From: Effrenium voratum | Lineage: Eukaryota > Sar > Dinophyceae > Suessiales > Symbiodiniaceae | Direction of reading: 5' to 3' | DNA length: 64,000 bases | Assembly (NCBI GenBank): GCA_963377175.1 | Contig: CAUJNA010001890.1 | Location: 496,315 to 560,314, forward strand | In this document: positions 46,480 through 57,918 of the stretch, one piece after another | Numbering within the stretch: the stretch's first letter is position 1 | How the letters are laid out: each line of letters begins with the position of its first letter | Translations under genes and position numbers: made by a program | The notes under the pieces: model-generated | What the model was told of the DNA's origin: nothing | Databases searched by the model: none | Seen by the model: only the letters and a program-made list of their open reading frames with translations

Positions 46480-49400
46480 CTCTCGATGTCGATGTCGAAA
46501 CCAAGTGGATTTTGTGTCAGAGCCTCCGGACCCGAGTCGTGTTCACTTTTGTTGATAAAGGGTAACATGAAGGCCTCTCCAATCAGGGCACTTCACCAAA
46601 AACATTCTCCACTTACGAAACCAGTGACCCAAGTGGTTCACACCGGAAAGCTCGTGGAACAGGGGGGTATTTGAGTCCTTGACTCCTTTCCCTTTTGTGG
46701 ATCCGTTGACCTATAGCTAGCCAAGGGCTTGCGTCACCCTAAGGCCAAAAGAAAAACAAATAGCTGGTTGCCGACTAACTATAAGTCGACTTGCCTGGGA
46801 TCCACTGGGTCAAAGAACCCAAAACACACATAATGGAAAGAGGGTCATGTTGGACTTGCTGGAGGGGCTGCTGCCCTAACTGGGACACACACACACACCC
46901 CACCCCCGGGGGAGGGGGGGCTTATCAATCATCAACAGTAGCATCTTCTTTTGGGGAGCATATACCCGGATCTGTAGATGACTTCTTTGGTCACATTCCC
47001 AGTTCTTTGGCAACTGGATTCTATATTTTTGAGGGGGGATTGGCTTCTGGGCGGCGACGAGAGGGGGTTGTAACCACGACAAAAACGCGATTTTGTTACC
47101 ATGACAAGGTGCAATGTTACCACGGCAGAAAAAAAGCGTTACAGCGACATGTTTCTTGCGGGCTTATCCCGACAAGCAGAGAAATAGAAAGGAATAAGAA
47201 GGCATGAGAAGGTCAATAAGAAGGAATAAGAAGGTCAATAGAAAGGAATAAGAAGGAATAAGAAGGTCAATAGAAAGGAATAAGAAGGAATAAGAAGGTC
47301 AAGGAATAAGAAGGTAATAGAAAGGAATAAGAAGGAATAAGAAGGTCAATAGAAAGGAATAAGAAGGAATAAGAAGGTCAATAGAAAGGAATAAGAAGGA
47401 ATAAGAAGGTGAATAGAAAGGAATAAGAAGGAATAAGAAGGTCAATAGAAAGGAATAAGAAGGAATAAGAAGGTCAGTAGAAAGGAATAAGAAGGAATAA
47501 GAAGGTCAATAGAAAGGAATAAGAAGGAATAAGAAGGTGATTAGAAAGGAATAAGAATGAATAAGAAGGTCAATAGAAAGGAATAAGAAGGAATAAGAAG
47601 GTCAGTAGAAAGGAATAAGAAGGAATAAGAAGGTCAATAGAAAGGAATAAGAAGGAATAAGAAGGTGATTAGAAAGGAATAAGAAGGAATAAGAATGTGA
47701 ATAGAAAGGAATAAGAAGGAATAAGAATGTCAATAAGAAGGAATAAGAAGGAATAAGAAGGAATAAGAAGGTGATGAAAAGGAATAAGAAGGTAAATAGG
47801 AAGAATAAGAAGGAATAAGAAGAAGAAAGGAATAAGAAGGAATAAGAAAGTCAATAGAAAGGAATAAGAAGGAATAAGAAGGTCAATAGAAAGGAATAAC
47901 AAGGAATAAGAAGGTCAATAGAAAGGAATAAGAAGGCTAACAGAAATGAATAAGAAGGAATAAGAATGTGAATAGAAAGGAATAAGAAGGAATAAGAAGG
48001 TCAATAGAAAGGAATAAGAAGGAATAAGAAGGTCAATGGAAAGGAATAAGAACGAATAAGAAGGTAAATAGGAAGGAATAAGAAGGAATAAGAATGTCAA
48101 TAGAAAGGAATAAAAATGAAGAAGAATGTGAATAGAAAAGAATAAAAATGATTAAGAAGGTCAATAAGAAGGAATAAGAAGGAATAAGAATGTGAATAGA
48201 AAGGAATAAGAAGGAATAAGAAGGTCAATAGAAAGGAATAAGAAGGAACAAGAAGGTCAAGAGAAAGGAATAAGAATGAATAAGAATGTGAATAGAAAAG
48301 AATAAGAAGGAATAAGAGAAGGAATAAGAAGATCAATAGAAAGGAATAAGAAGGAATAAGAAGGTCAATAAAAAGGAATAAGAATGAATAAGAATGTGAA
48401 TAGAAATGAATAAGAAGGAATAAGAATGTCAATAGAAAGCAATAAGAAGGAATAAGAATGTGATTAGAAAGGAATAAGAAGGAATAAGAAGGTCAATAGA
48501 AAGGAATAAGAAGGAATAAGAAGGTAAATAGGAAGGAATAAGAAGGAATAAGAAGGTCAATAGAAAGGAATAAGAAGGAATAAGAAGGTGATTAGAAAGG
48601 AATAAAAAAGAATAAGAAGGTCAATAGAAAGGAATAAGAAGGAATAAGAAGGTCAATAGAAAGGAATAAGAATGAATAAGAAGGTAAATAGGAAGGAATA
48701 AGAAGGAATAAGAATGTCAATAGAAAGGAATAAGAATGAATAAGAATATGAATAAGAAAGGAATAAGAATGAATAAGAATGTGTATAGAAAAGAATAAGA
48801 AGGAATAAGAAGGTCAATAAGAAGGAATAAGAAGGAATAAGAAGGTGATTAGAAAGGAATGAGAAGGAATAAGGAGGTCAATAGAAAGGAATAAGAATAA
48901 ATAAGAAGGAAAATAGGAAGGAATAAGAATGAATAAGAAGGTCAATAGAAAGGAATAAGAATGAATAAGAATGTGAATAGAAAGGAATAAGAATGAATAA
49001 GAAGGTCAATAAGAAGGAATAAGAAGGAATAAGAAGGTCAATAGAAAGGCATAAGAAGGAATAAGAAGGTATATAGAAATGAATACGAAGGAATAAGAAG
49101 GACAATAGAAAGGAATAAGAAGGAATGAGAAGGTCAGTAGAAAAGAATAAGAAGGAATAAGAAGGTCAATAGAAAGGAATAAGAAAGAATAAGAAGATCA
49201 ATAAAAAGGAACAAGAAGGAATAAGAATGTCAATGGAAAGGAATAAGAAGGAATAAGAAGGTCAATAGAAAGGAATAAGAAGGAATAAGAATGTCAATAG
49301 AAATGAATAAGAATGAATAAGAATGTGAATAGAAAAGAAAGAAGGAATAAGAAGGAATAAGAAGGTCAATAAGAAGGAATAAGAAGGTCAATAAGAAGGA

Positions 49401-52400
49401 ATAAGAAGGAATAAGAAGGTCAATAGAAAGGAATAAGAAGGAATAAGAAGGTCAATAGAAAGGAATAAGAAGGAATAAGAAGGTCAATAGAAAGGAATAA
49501 GAAGGAATAAGAATGTGATTAGAAAGGAATAAGAAGGAATAAGAAGGTCAATAGAAAGGAATAAGAAGGAATAAGAAGGTCAATAGAAAGGAATAAGAAG
49601 CAATAAGAAGTGACTAGAAAGGAATAAGAAGGAATAAGAAGGTAAATAGGACGGAATAAGAAGGAATAAGAAGGTCAATAGAAAGGAATAAGAAGGAATA
49701 AGAAGGTCAATAGAAAGGAATAAGAAGGAATAAGAAGGTCAATAGAAAGGAATAAGAAGGAATAAGAAGGTCTAAGAAGATCAATAGCAAGGAATAAGAA
49801 GGTCAATAGAAAGGAATAAGAAGGAATAAGAATGTGAATAGAAATGAATAAGAAGGAATAAGAATGTCAATAGAAAGGAATAAGAAGGAATACGAAGGTC
49901 AATAGAAAGGAATAATAAGGAATAAGAAAGTAAATAGGAAGGAATAAGAAGGAATAAGAATGTCAATAGAAATGAATAAGAATGAATAAGAATGTGAATA
50001 GAAAGGAATAAGAAGGAATAAGAATGTCAATAAGAAGGAATAAGAAGGAATAAGAAGGTGATTAGAAAGGAATAAGAAGGAATAAGAAGGTTCAATAGAA
50101 CGGAATAAGAAAGGAAATAAGTAGGTCAATAGAAAGGAATCAGAGGAATAAGAATGTGAAGAAATAAAAGAATAATGAAGGAAATAAGAAGGATTCCAAT
50201 AAGAAGGACAAGAAGGAATAAGAAGGTCAATAGAAAGAATAAGAAAGGGAATAAGAAGGTTCGTGAAAAGAATAAAAAGGAATAAGAATGTCAATTAGAA
50301 AGAATAAGAAGGAATAAGAAAGGTCAGTAAACAGAATAAGAAGGAATAAGAAAGGTCAATAGAAAGGATAGGAAGGAATAAGGAAAGGTGAGAAAGAGAG
50401 GAATAAGATATGAATAATGAAGCAATAGAAAGGTATAAGATGGAATAAGAAGGTCAGTAGATGGGAATAAGAAGGAATAAGAAGGTCAATAGAAAGGAAT
50501 AAGAAGGAATAAGAAGGTGATTAGAAAGGAATAAGACGGAATAAGAATGTGAATAGAAAGGAATAAGAAGGAATAAGAATGTCAATAAGAAGGAATAAGA
50601 AGGAATAAGAATATGAAGGTGATTAAAAAGGAATAAGAGAAGGTAAATAGGAAGGAATAAGAAGGAATAAGAAGGTCAATAGAAAGGCATAAGAAGGAAT
50701 AAGAAAGTCAATAGAAAGGAATAAGAAGGAATAAGAAGGTCAATAGAAAGGAATAACAAGGAATAAGAAGGTCAATAGCAAGGAATAAGAAGGCCAACAG
50801 AAATGAATAAGAAGGAATAAGAATGTGAATAGAAAGGAATAAGAAGGAATAAGAAGGTCAATAGAAAGGAATAAGAAGGAATAAGAAGGTCAATGGAAAG
50901 GAATAAGAAGGAATAAGAATGTAAATAGGAAGGAATAAGAAGGAATAAGAATGTCAATAGAAAGGAATAAAAATGAATAAGAATGTGAATAGAAAAGAAT
51001 AAAAATGAATAAGAAGGTCAATAAGAAGGAATAAGAAGGAATAAGAAGGTGAATAGAAAGGAATAAGAAGGAATAAGAAGGTCAGTAGAAAGGAATAAGA
51101 AGGAACAAGAAGGTCAATAGAAAGGAATAAGAATGAATAAGAATGTGAACAGAAAAGAATAAGAAGGAATAAGAGAAGGAATAAGAAGGTCAATAGAAAG
51201 GAATAAGAAGGAATAAGAAGGTCAATAAAAAGGAATAAGAATGAATAAGAATGTGGATAGAAATGAATAAGAAGGAATAAGAATGTCAATAGAAAGCAAT
51301 AAGAAGGAATAAGAATGTGATTAGAAAGGAATAAGAAGGAATAAGAAGGTCAATAGAAAGGAATAAGAAGGAATAAGAAGGTAAATAGGAAGGAATAAGA
51401 NNNNNNNNNNNNNNNNNNNNNNNNNNNNNNNNNNNNNNNNNNNNNNNNNNNNNNNNNNNNNNNNNNNNNNNNNNNNNNNNNNNNNNNNNNNNNNNNNNNN
51501 TAGTAGTAATAGTAGTAGTAGTAATAGTAGTAGTAGTAATACTAGTAATAGTAATAATAGTAATAGTAGTAGTAATAGTAGTAGTAGTAATAGTAGTAGT
51601 AGTAATAGTAGTAGTAGTAATAGTGGTAATAGTAGTAGTAGTAATAGTAGTAGTAGTAATAGTAATAGTAGTAGTAGTAGTAATAGTAGTAGTAGTAATA
51701 GTAGTAGTAGTAGTAATAGTAGTAATAGTAGTAGTAATAATAATAGTAATAGTAGTAGTAGTAATAGTAGTAATAGTAGTAGTAGTAATAGTAGTAATAG
51801 TAGTAGTAGTAGAAGCCTTGTCGGGATAGTCTTCACTGAAACTTGTCGGTGTAACGAGATTCTTTGTCGTTGTAACAATGACCTTTGTCGTTGTAACATG
51901 TTCTTTGTCGTGGTTACAACCCTCTCTAGGGCGGCGACAAGCGCGTGGATGCCCCAGTGCCTGGACGCTCGACATTCCATCAGAAACAGGTTATTGCAAC
52001 CCACCAAAAGGGGTGGAACGGCGGAACCCACTGGGCTGGTTCCAAATGTTAGTCCTAAAAATGACCCTCAAAATTCGCTTCCCGAGCGGATGGCCCAAAC
52101 AATTCGAACTTTTACTCGGCCACTAGAATGGTTTTCCCAAAAAGTAGAAAGTCCAGGAACTTGTGGAGTGAGAAATGCGTTTGTCTTGCTTGAGGGTACC
52201 ACGTTTTTGTCTGTTTGAAAGGGAAACCAACAGGAAAACCACAATTTCCGGGATCCCAAACAACAAGACAAACCAAAGTGTTGATTTAAAGGGAAACCAA
52301 CGGATCCAAACAAAGTTTAGTAAAGCCCGAGAACGGGTTTCTCAGAATATGGGTGTGGCTCAAAAAACAGAGCAAAAACTGGACCCTAGGTGAATAAAAA

Positions 52401-55400
52401 GGTAAACCTGAAGTCCCCTGTCTCCTGAACTTTGAGCACCCATACTGTGGATGGTTGCGGAATCCTCGAAACCCTGGAATGCCTAAGAAACCAAACGGAA
52501 GGATGATCCCAAATATCAACAAACGTTGTGGTTTCAACCATAGTTTCAAAGTGGTGTGAAGTATGACGGCACTTTACGCGTGACAGAAAAAACAGGGCGG
52601 TTTCGGAGGTTTTGTTGTTGTTGAATCGCCTCGAAGACCCGGCGAGCCTCAGGTTCACCGACAACTTGCTCTGCTCATCTGCGCCCACCACGGCAACCTC
52701 TGACGGGCGCGCGCTCCGCGCGCCGGCGAGCGCGGAAAAAACCCGCGCAGCAAACAGGGCCCAGCTCGATTCCAGTAAAGTGATTCCAGCTTGCAAAACC
52801 CATCGCTTCCAGTTTACACAGTAGGTAAGCAGGGGAAACCTTCATGCAAAACATAAAGGTAAGAAAGCTTGGCTACCTACGATGGTATCTGGAAGCGCTG
52901 GGAAGGGCAATCATGTGTGCAGCATCCTGGAAGTCATTCGATAGAACAAAAGGTCACCAAACAAAGACACATTTCCTGGAAGACTCAAATAGACCGGCAA
53001 GCCTTACTCAGCCCCTAACTGGCATTCCTGCATGGAGTTCTGTTTGCCCAAGGCAAACTATGTGAATCGTCAATCAACACGCCGCCCGCTGGATGATGAG
53101 GGGACCCCCCCCCCGTATGAATTAAGTGTGGATTGGGGGCTTCCGCAGGAAGGAAGTCTTACCGAAGCTTCCGGTCAGCTTTCATGACTATTGGAAAGAG
53201 GGTAGTAACCTTCTGAAATGGGTCTCTTAGAAGCTAAGAACTCTCTTGCAGGGTTCCGAATGTCTCTCATGGTGACGTTCAGACTTTGACGGTCAGGAAA
53301 AAAACACTTTCCTTGCAACCGCCGAACCATCTGCTCATTGACGACGTGGAGACACCAAAAGGCTGTACAACTCAAGCATTCCCCTTTATAGTAGGTCACC
53401 AGCCATTTCCCTTTTCGATGTGAAAGGGTGGTTCCCTTGATGACCTACTACACAGGGAACTGGAGTCACCGGGAGTCGTTGCTCATGCCGTTGAAGCGAA
53501 AGGCTTCACGATTCAAATGGATCGAACATGAGGCAAGCCCGGACAAGTCCCCGGACATGAGACAATCCCTCAGGCCCTGTGGACAGAGGGGTTCCCCAAA
53601 AGGAAAGCTTTCGTCTTCCAACCCCCTCCTGTCAGCTTCCATGTTAGTCTGAGGGAGTGTGCCCTCAAAAAACACCGCGCAGCCTGTCTCCTTTTACACC
53701 GGGCAGTTGATCCAAGCTTTTTGTCAACTCACTTCCTGAGCGGCTTGGCCAAAAAAGCCAAGCCTTGCCCTAAAACAGCACACACCTTTTACTCACCACT
53801 ACAATGATGTTCCCCCAAGAGACCAAACTGGGCTATCCTCAGATCCCCCGCTAAAAGTTTACTTTTGGTGGCTTTTAATGGAGTTCCAACCACTAAACAC
53901 CAAACAAACTGAGAAAAAAAACCATCTGAAGAACCAGATGGCTGGTTTTCAACCACCAAGTCAAGTCCGACTCTCCCGGAACTCGGACATCGAGGCTCCA
54001 CTGGGTGTCCCTGCGTAGTTCCACTGCGCCAGCTGCGCCTCTCTGACCTGGAGTCGAACACAGGACTCAGATGCCCAGAGCTTTGGGCAGAGCCATAGCC
54101 ACAGCTTTCAGCTGTTGGGCTGGGGAAGTCAACGTCGGCGCGAGGTTTGACCCATCCTCACAGGCGGTGACCAAACTCGAAAGTGGTTTGTGCCCCGCCG
54201 CCCCAGGTTCTAAGAAACCCATTACAAGGTGGGAGCCGTCATATTCCGGCGGCGGGCCCGCCGACAGGCCCGCAAGTACGACAAGTGGGCAGTCAGTGGA
54301 TTTTGCCGTGGGAAAAACAATCGGCATCCTTGGGCACCCGATTTCTTGGTTGGTGGACTTTAAAGGGAACTCGTCCCAAAAAAAGAGAAGAAAAAAAGGG
54401 GCACCACTGGGCAGCTGGGAGGACGCAATGCATCATGATGGCTATTGCCCCCAGTGCGAAGCATGAAAAGTCAATTGCAGGTTAGTGGAAACTCTTCAAA
54501 TGTCCCAAGTGAGAGTTCAAAGATACAAGCAACTCCATAGTCGCTCAAGCCCCTAGTTTCAACCGGATGAATCGCCTCACCCTCATCCCCAGTGCCGCCT
54601 TCTTGTTGAGCGTCTTGCCGCTCGTCTCGGCCTGTGGCTCAACGTGGGAGGGACCGCGTTTTGTTTTTCCGAAGACGTCTGTGGCGAAGTGGATCTATCC
54701 AAGGGCTCCACCCGATACAAACACCGAAAGGAAAATCCTTGGTTACCTACTCTGGGCTGCCCTCAGGTCCCCCAGCAACAAAAATATCAACTTTTAGCGG
54801 TTTAAATGGAAACTACCGCTAAACACAAAAAAGCAAAAAGGCTAAGGGGATGGCTGGGAGCCACCAATCAACTAGAAGATGAACTGAAATTCCACTGGGA
54901 CACACATGAGCGACTCTATAAACCTCCCATGAACCCCTATGTCGTATCAAGTTGCTTACGCGCGAGCTTGCGCTTTCCTTACGCGACCCATGTTTTAGCT
55001 TATGTGGCAGTCAGCGAGCATGTTAAGCTTACGCATGGCTTACGCGTGGGCGTTTTGAGCGTTTCCCCTGATGAATTGCTTACGCGAGCTCCTTTTCTCA
55101 TGCAGCCGCCAGAACTTGTCAAGATGATGTGGATGACTCTGAGGAAGAAGATGACGAAGAACTACCCTCGCGCGTTGTTCTTGCTGCACGTCAAGACACG
55201 GGTTATGCGGCAGCGGCATCCATAACGAGGGCTAGCTAGTGGGCAGCGCAGCTAGGCTGAGCTTACGCGAACCTTACGCACCTGCTTATGCGAGCTTACG
55301 CGCCCGAGCCCCTTTAGGTTTCCTAGGTCACCGGTTTCAGAAGCATTTTGTTTGTCGTAGTAAAGGTTGCAACAGCATCTAGCATGAGCCCCAAGAGCTC

Positions 55401-57876
55401 CCCATCAAGGTATTCTTACTGGTATGCGCATGCGGTCTTAGACGTCTTCTTGCAGCCAAAGTCTCCGGGCAAGTTGCCAAGTTTGACTAGGTTGCAAGAG
55501 CACAAGCCACCAATAATATATCAATATCATAAGCACAACTCTTCTAAGCATGCTTACAAAGCTTACCTAGCAATCACGAAGAGCTTACGCGGCTGCTTAC
55601 GCAGCTTGTTTCCTCGAAAAGTGCTTACGCCGGCTTACGCCGTGCAGGGTTTACGCGGGGCCTTATGACACAACTCTTGGGATGTAACGGGGGTTTTTAG
55701 AGCTGCTCACCTCGGTTGCTTTCTGCTCCCCTGCTAAAGGTTTAACTTTTAGTGGTTGAATGGAAAATCCATTGGTTGGCAAAAAGTTAAAGTCCTAACA
55801 TCCCTTGGCAAAATGCATCAAAGTCACATGGTGTCAAAGTGGGCGTGTCAAATTTCGGGGAAATTTGGGCCCCCACAATGGCAACGCTTCGGGCGCAGCC
55901 TGTCCTTTGGGTTTCCCCTCACAAAGCTCCCACTGAACCAAGAAGCCAGCCCCAAAATTGCTCGGGATTCTTCCCAGCATATGTTGGTTCCCCAGAATCC
56001 CATCTCAAAAGCCATCAGGCGATTTAGAGCTCCCAGGAGACCAAGAATCTATAACACTTGGTCTCTGAGAATGGAGCGCCTCAAGATATGAATCCCTCAA
56101 GATGCGATTTGCCTTGGATCTCTCCAAGAACGACCCCAAGCAGCAAAATTCCGCCTGCACAAGGTACCCGCTTCCTTGTTGTGTCTCTTCAAGCTGGCCC
56201 CAAACCGCGCTTTTGAGCCAGTTGCCGAGGAGCACCGAAGGAAACAGCCTCAGAGGGTCTTTTGTCCATACTTTGCCTGGTCCTAACGACCTGTCTGGCT
56301 GGCCGCTTCAGCGTGCCTCGGCGTGGAACCCGTAATTGTTCAGCTGGCGCTCGACCTCTGTGAGTGCTCCGTGGCATGTCAGGCGTGCCCGCTGCTTCCA
56401 AGGGACCAGGATCGTCAGTTGCTGTTTTGTTGAAACCCCATGCACTTTACCCCAAAAACCGATCGCAACAGTGACTGAAAAAAGACGATCGCAATTTGGC
56501 TATCTAGGGAATTTGGAGAGTCCAGGGAAATACTTTGCGATACAACCAACGGGGAATTTCGAGGGTCCGGGCAAATATTTCCCAACAACCTCTTGGGGAC
56601 TTCCAAAACAAACCTCATGGAGACTGGAAGCTTGAAGCTTTTCCAGACACCGGGTCGGAAACAGGAAACCTTTGACTCAAGCACAACGCACACAAAGAGA
56701 AACACAAACACAAAGAGCAACATACAGACGAGTTATTCTTAATGCTCCTTACCTGGCAAGCTGCACAACCATCCCTGTTGACCCCAAGTAAACGTCACTA
56801 TGGTACGTGTAAAATCAGTCACACCCTTTGCCAGGGTCAAATCTGCGGGCCTAACACAACTCAGAGGTCGTTTTGGGGGAAGCTTTCTGCCATTGGAAAC
56901 CGAGCCATTTGGCTCCTTGCCTCGTGTGGGTAAATGGTCATCCATCCTCCTACCAGAACGGGGAGGGGGGTGGGGGGTTTGCAAATTCCATTTATAACTA
57001 GTTTTCCCCATGCGGAACATGGGACCGTATGTGGAATTCCGGGGCCACCCCAATTCCATTGTTACGGGGGGTAAATGATCATCCATTTCCGATCGCTCTG
57101 CAATTCCCGGAAAAACCCAGTGCCACACGGGGCGTATGGTTCCTGACAAACTGACTGCAAGTCCACAAGCCGAATTGGGGCAACAAAATTCCCAGCACAT
57201 GTGCATGGGGAAAAAGGACATCCTTTTGTTGGCTAGTTGGTTTTAAACACCGCCATCCTGTTTTTTGTTTCTCCGTTTTTTTGTTTTGTTTCTCCGTACT
57301 TGATTTTTACAGGGAGCTCCCTTCCAAAAGAAGTCAGACAGCCACAACTGAAGGTCAAGGATCTGGTCGATTGGAGCGCTTTCGGGGAGCGAACCCAGAC
57401 AGCATAGTCGTTGAACAGCGCGCCGACTGGCACGACCATCACCTGGCTGGTTCATGCTGTCGTAGTTTTCAATTGGCAAATCATTGTACAACCCCTGAGC
57501 AAGAATTACTAGAACATCTACAACTCGCAAACTGGAGATAAGGACCACTGCCCATGAAAAGCGCCTTCATCATGGGTGAGCTCGAATAAACCCCGGAAAG
57601 CCGGTCAGAAAGCGCTGATAACCCAGGAGCCACCCAGCCCCGCCACCCGGTTCTTCCATTTACCCTGGGGTTCAACCATCATTAGAACAAAGGCTTACCC
57701 AATTTAGATGATGACAATCCTGACAAATACTGGTGGTTGTATGAACCCCCATTGTTTTAATGGTGGTTTGAACCCCAGGGATTTCTTACCCTGCAGGGCG
57801 CGAACACAAGGGGCCCCTGCAACTTGGCCCGAATGGGCAAAGGGCAGCTAGGTTGCCCACAAGTCTGTACATGTAC

Positions 57877-57918
<42 letters not shown>

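Larger units (their letters stand above)
47059..51928. mobile_element. composite terminal-inverted-repeat element with satellite core, inside a ThrRS intron
   Basis: Left end 47059-47176 and right end 51817-51928 are inverted copies of each other. Both outer ends read AGAG..GGTTGTAACCACGACAAA inward and both inner ends read TATCCCGACAAG. Each arm holds four spaced copies of a GTTACNNCGACA word. Immediately outside both arms is the same 10-base sequence GGGCGGCGAC (47049-47058 and 51929-51938), a likely target-site duplication. A 9-11 base duplication with long inverted repeats is the pattern of Mutator-like or foldback DNA transposons (established for that superfamily; assignment here is inference). 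The interior is a 32-base satellite, a scaffold gap and a TAG/TAA microsatellite. No transposase is present, so it is non-autonomous. It sits between the ThrRS exons at 52.65 and 46.48 kb. Confidence 0.75.

Noticed and set aside
47669..51289. Many minus-strand ORFs rich in Ser/Tyr/Phe/Leu/Ile in the 32-base satellite
   Set aside because: They are translations of the tandem repeat and carry no domain; the frame rotates because 32 is not a multiple of 3.
47181..51400. CRISPR array
   Set aside because: Tandem units have no unique spacers and the DNA is eukaryotic.
51286..52031. Minus-strand ORFs of poly-Thr/Ile or poly-Leu, and a plus-strand Val/Ile run
   Set aside because: Pure translations of the TAG/TAA microsatellite, running through the N gap.
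54067..54327. Minus-strand 86-aa ORF ending ALPKALGI
   Set aside because: Protein-like, but the plus strand is equally open, and it lies between the TLNKK and VVG exons of ThrRS without fitting that protein. Treated as intron unless transcripts say otherwise.
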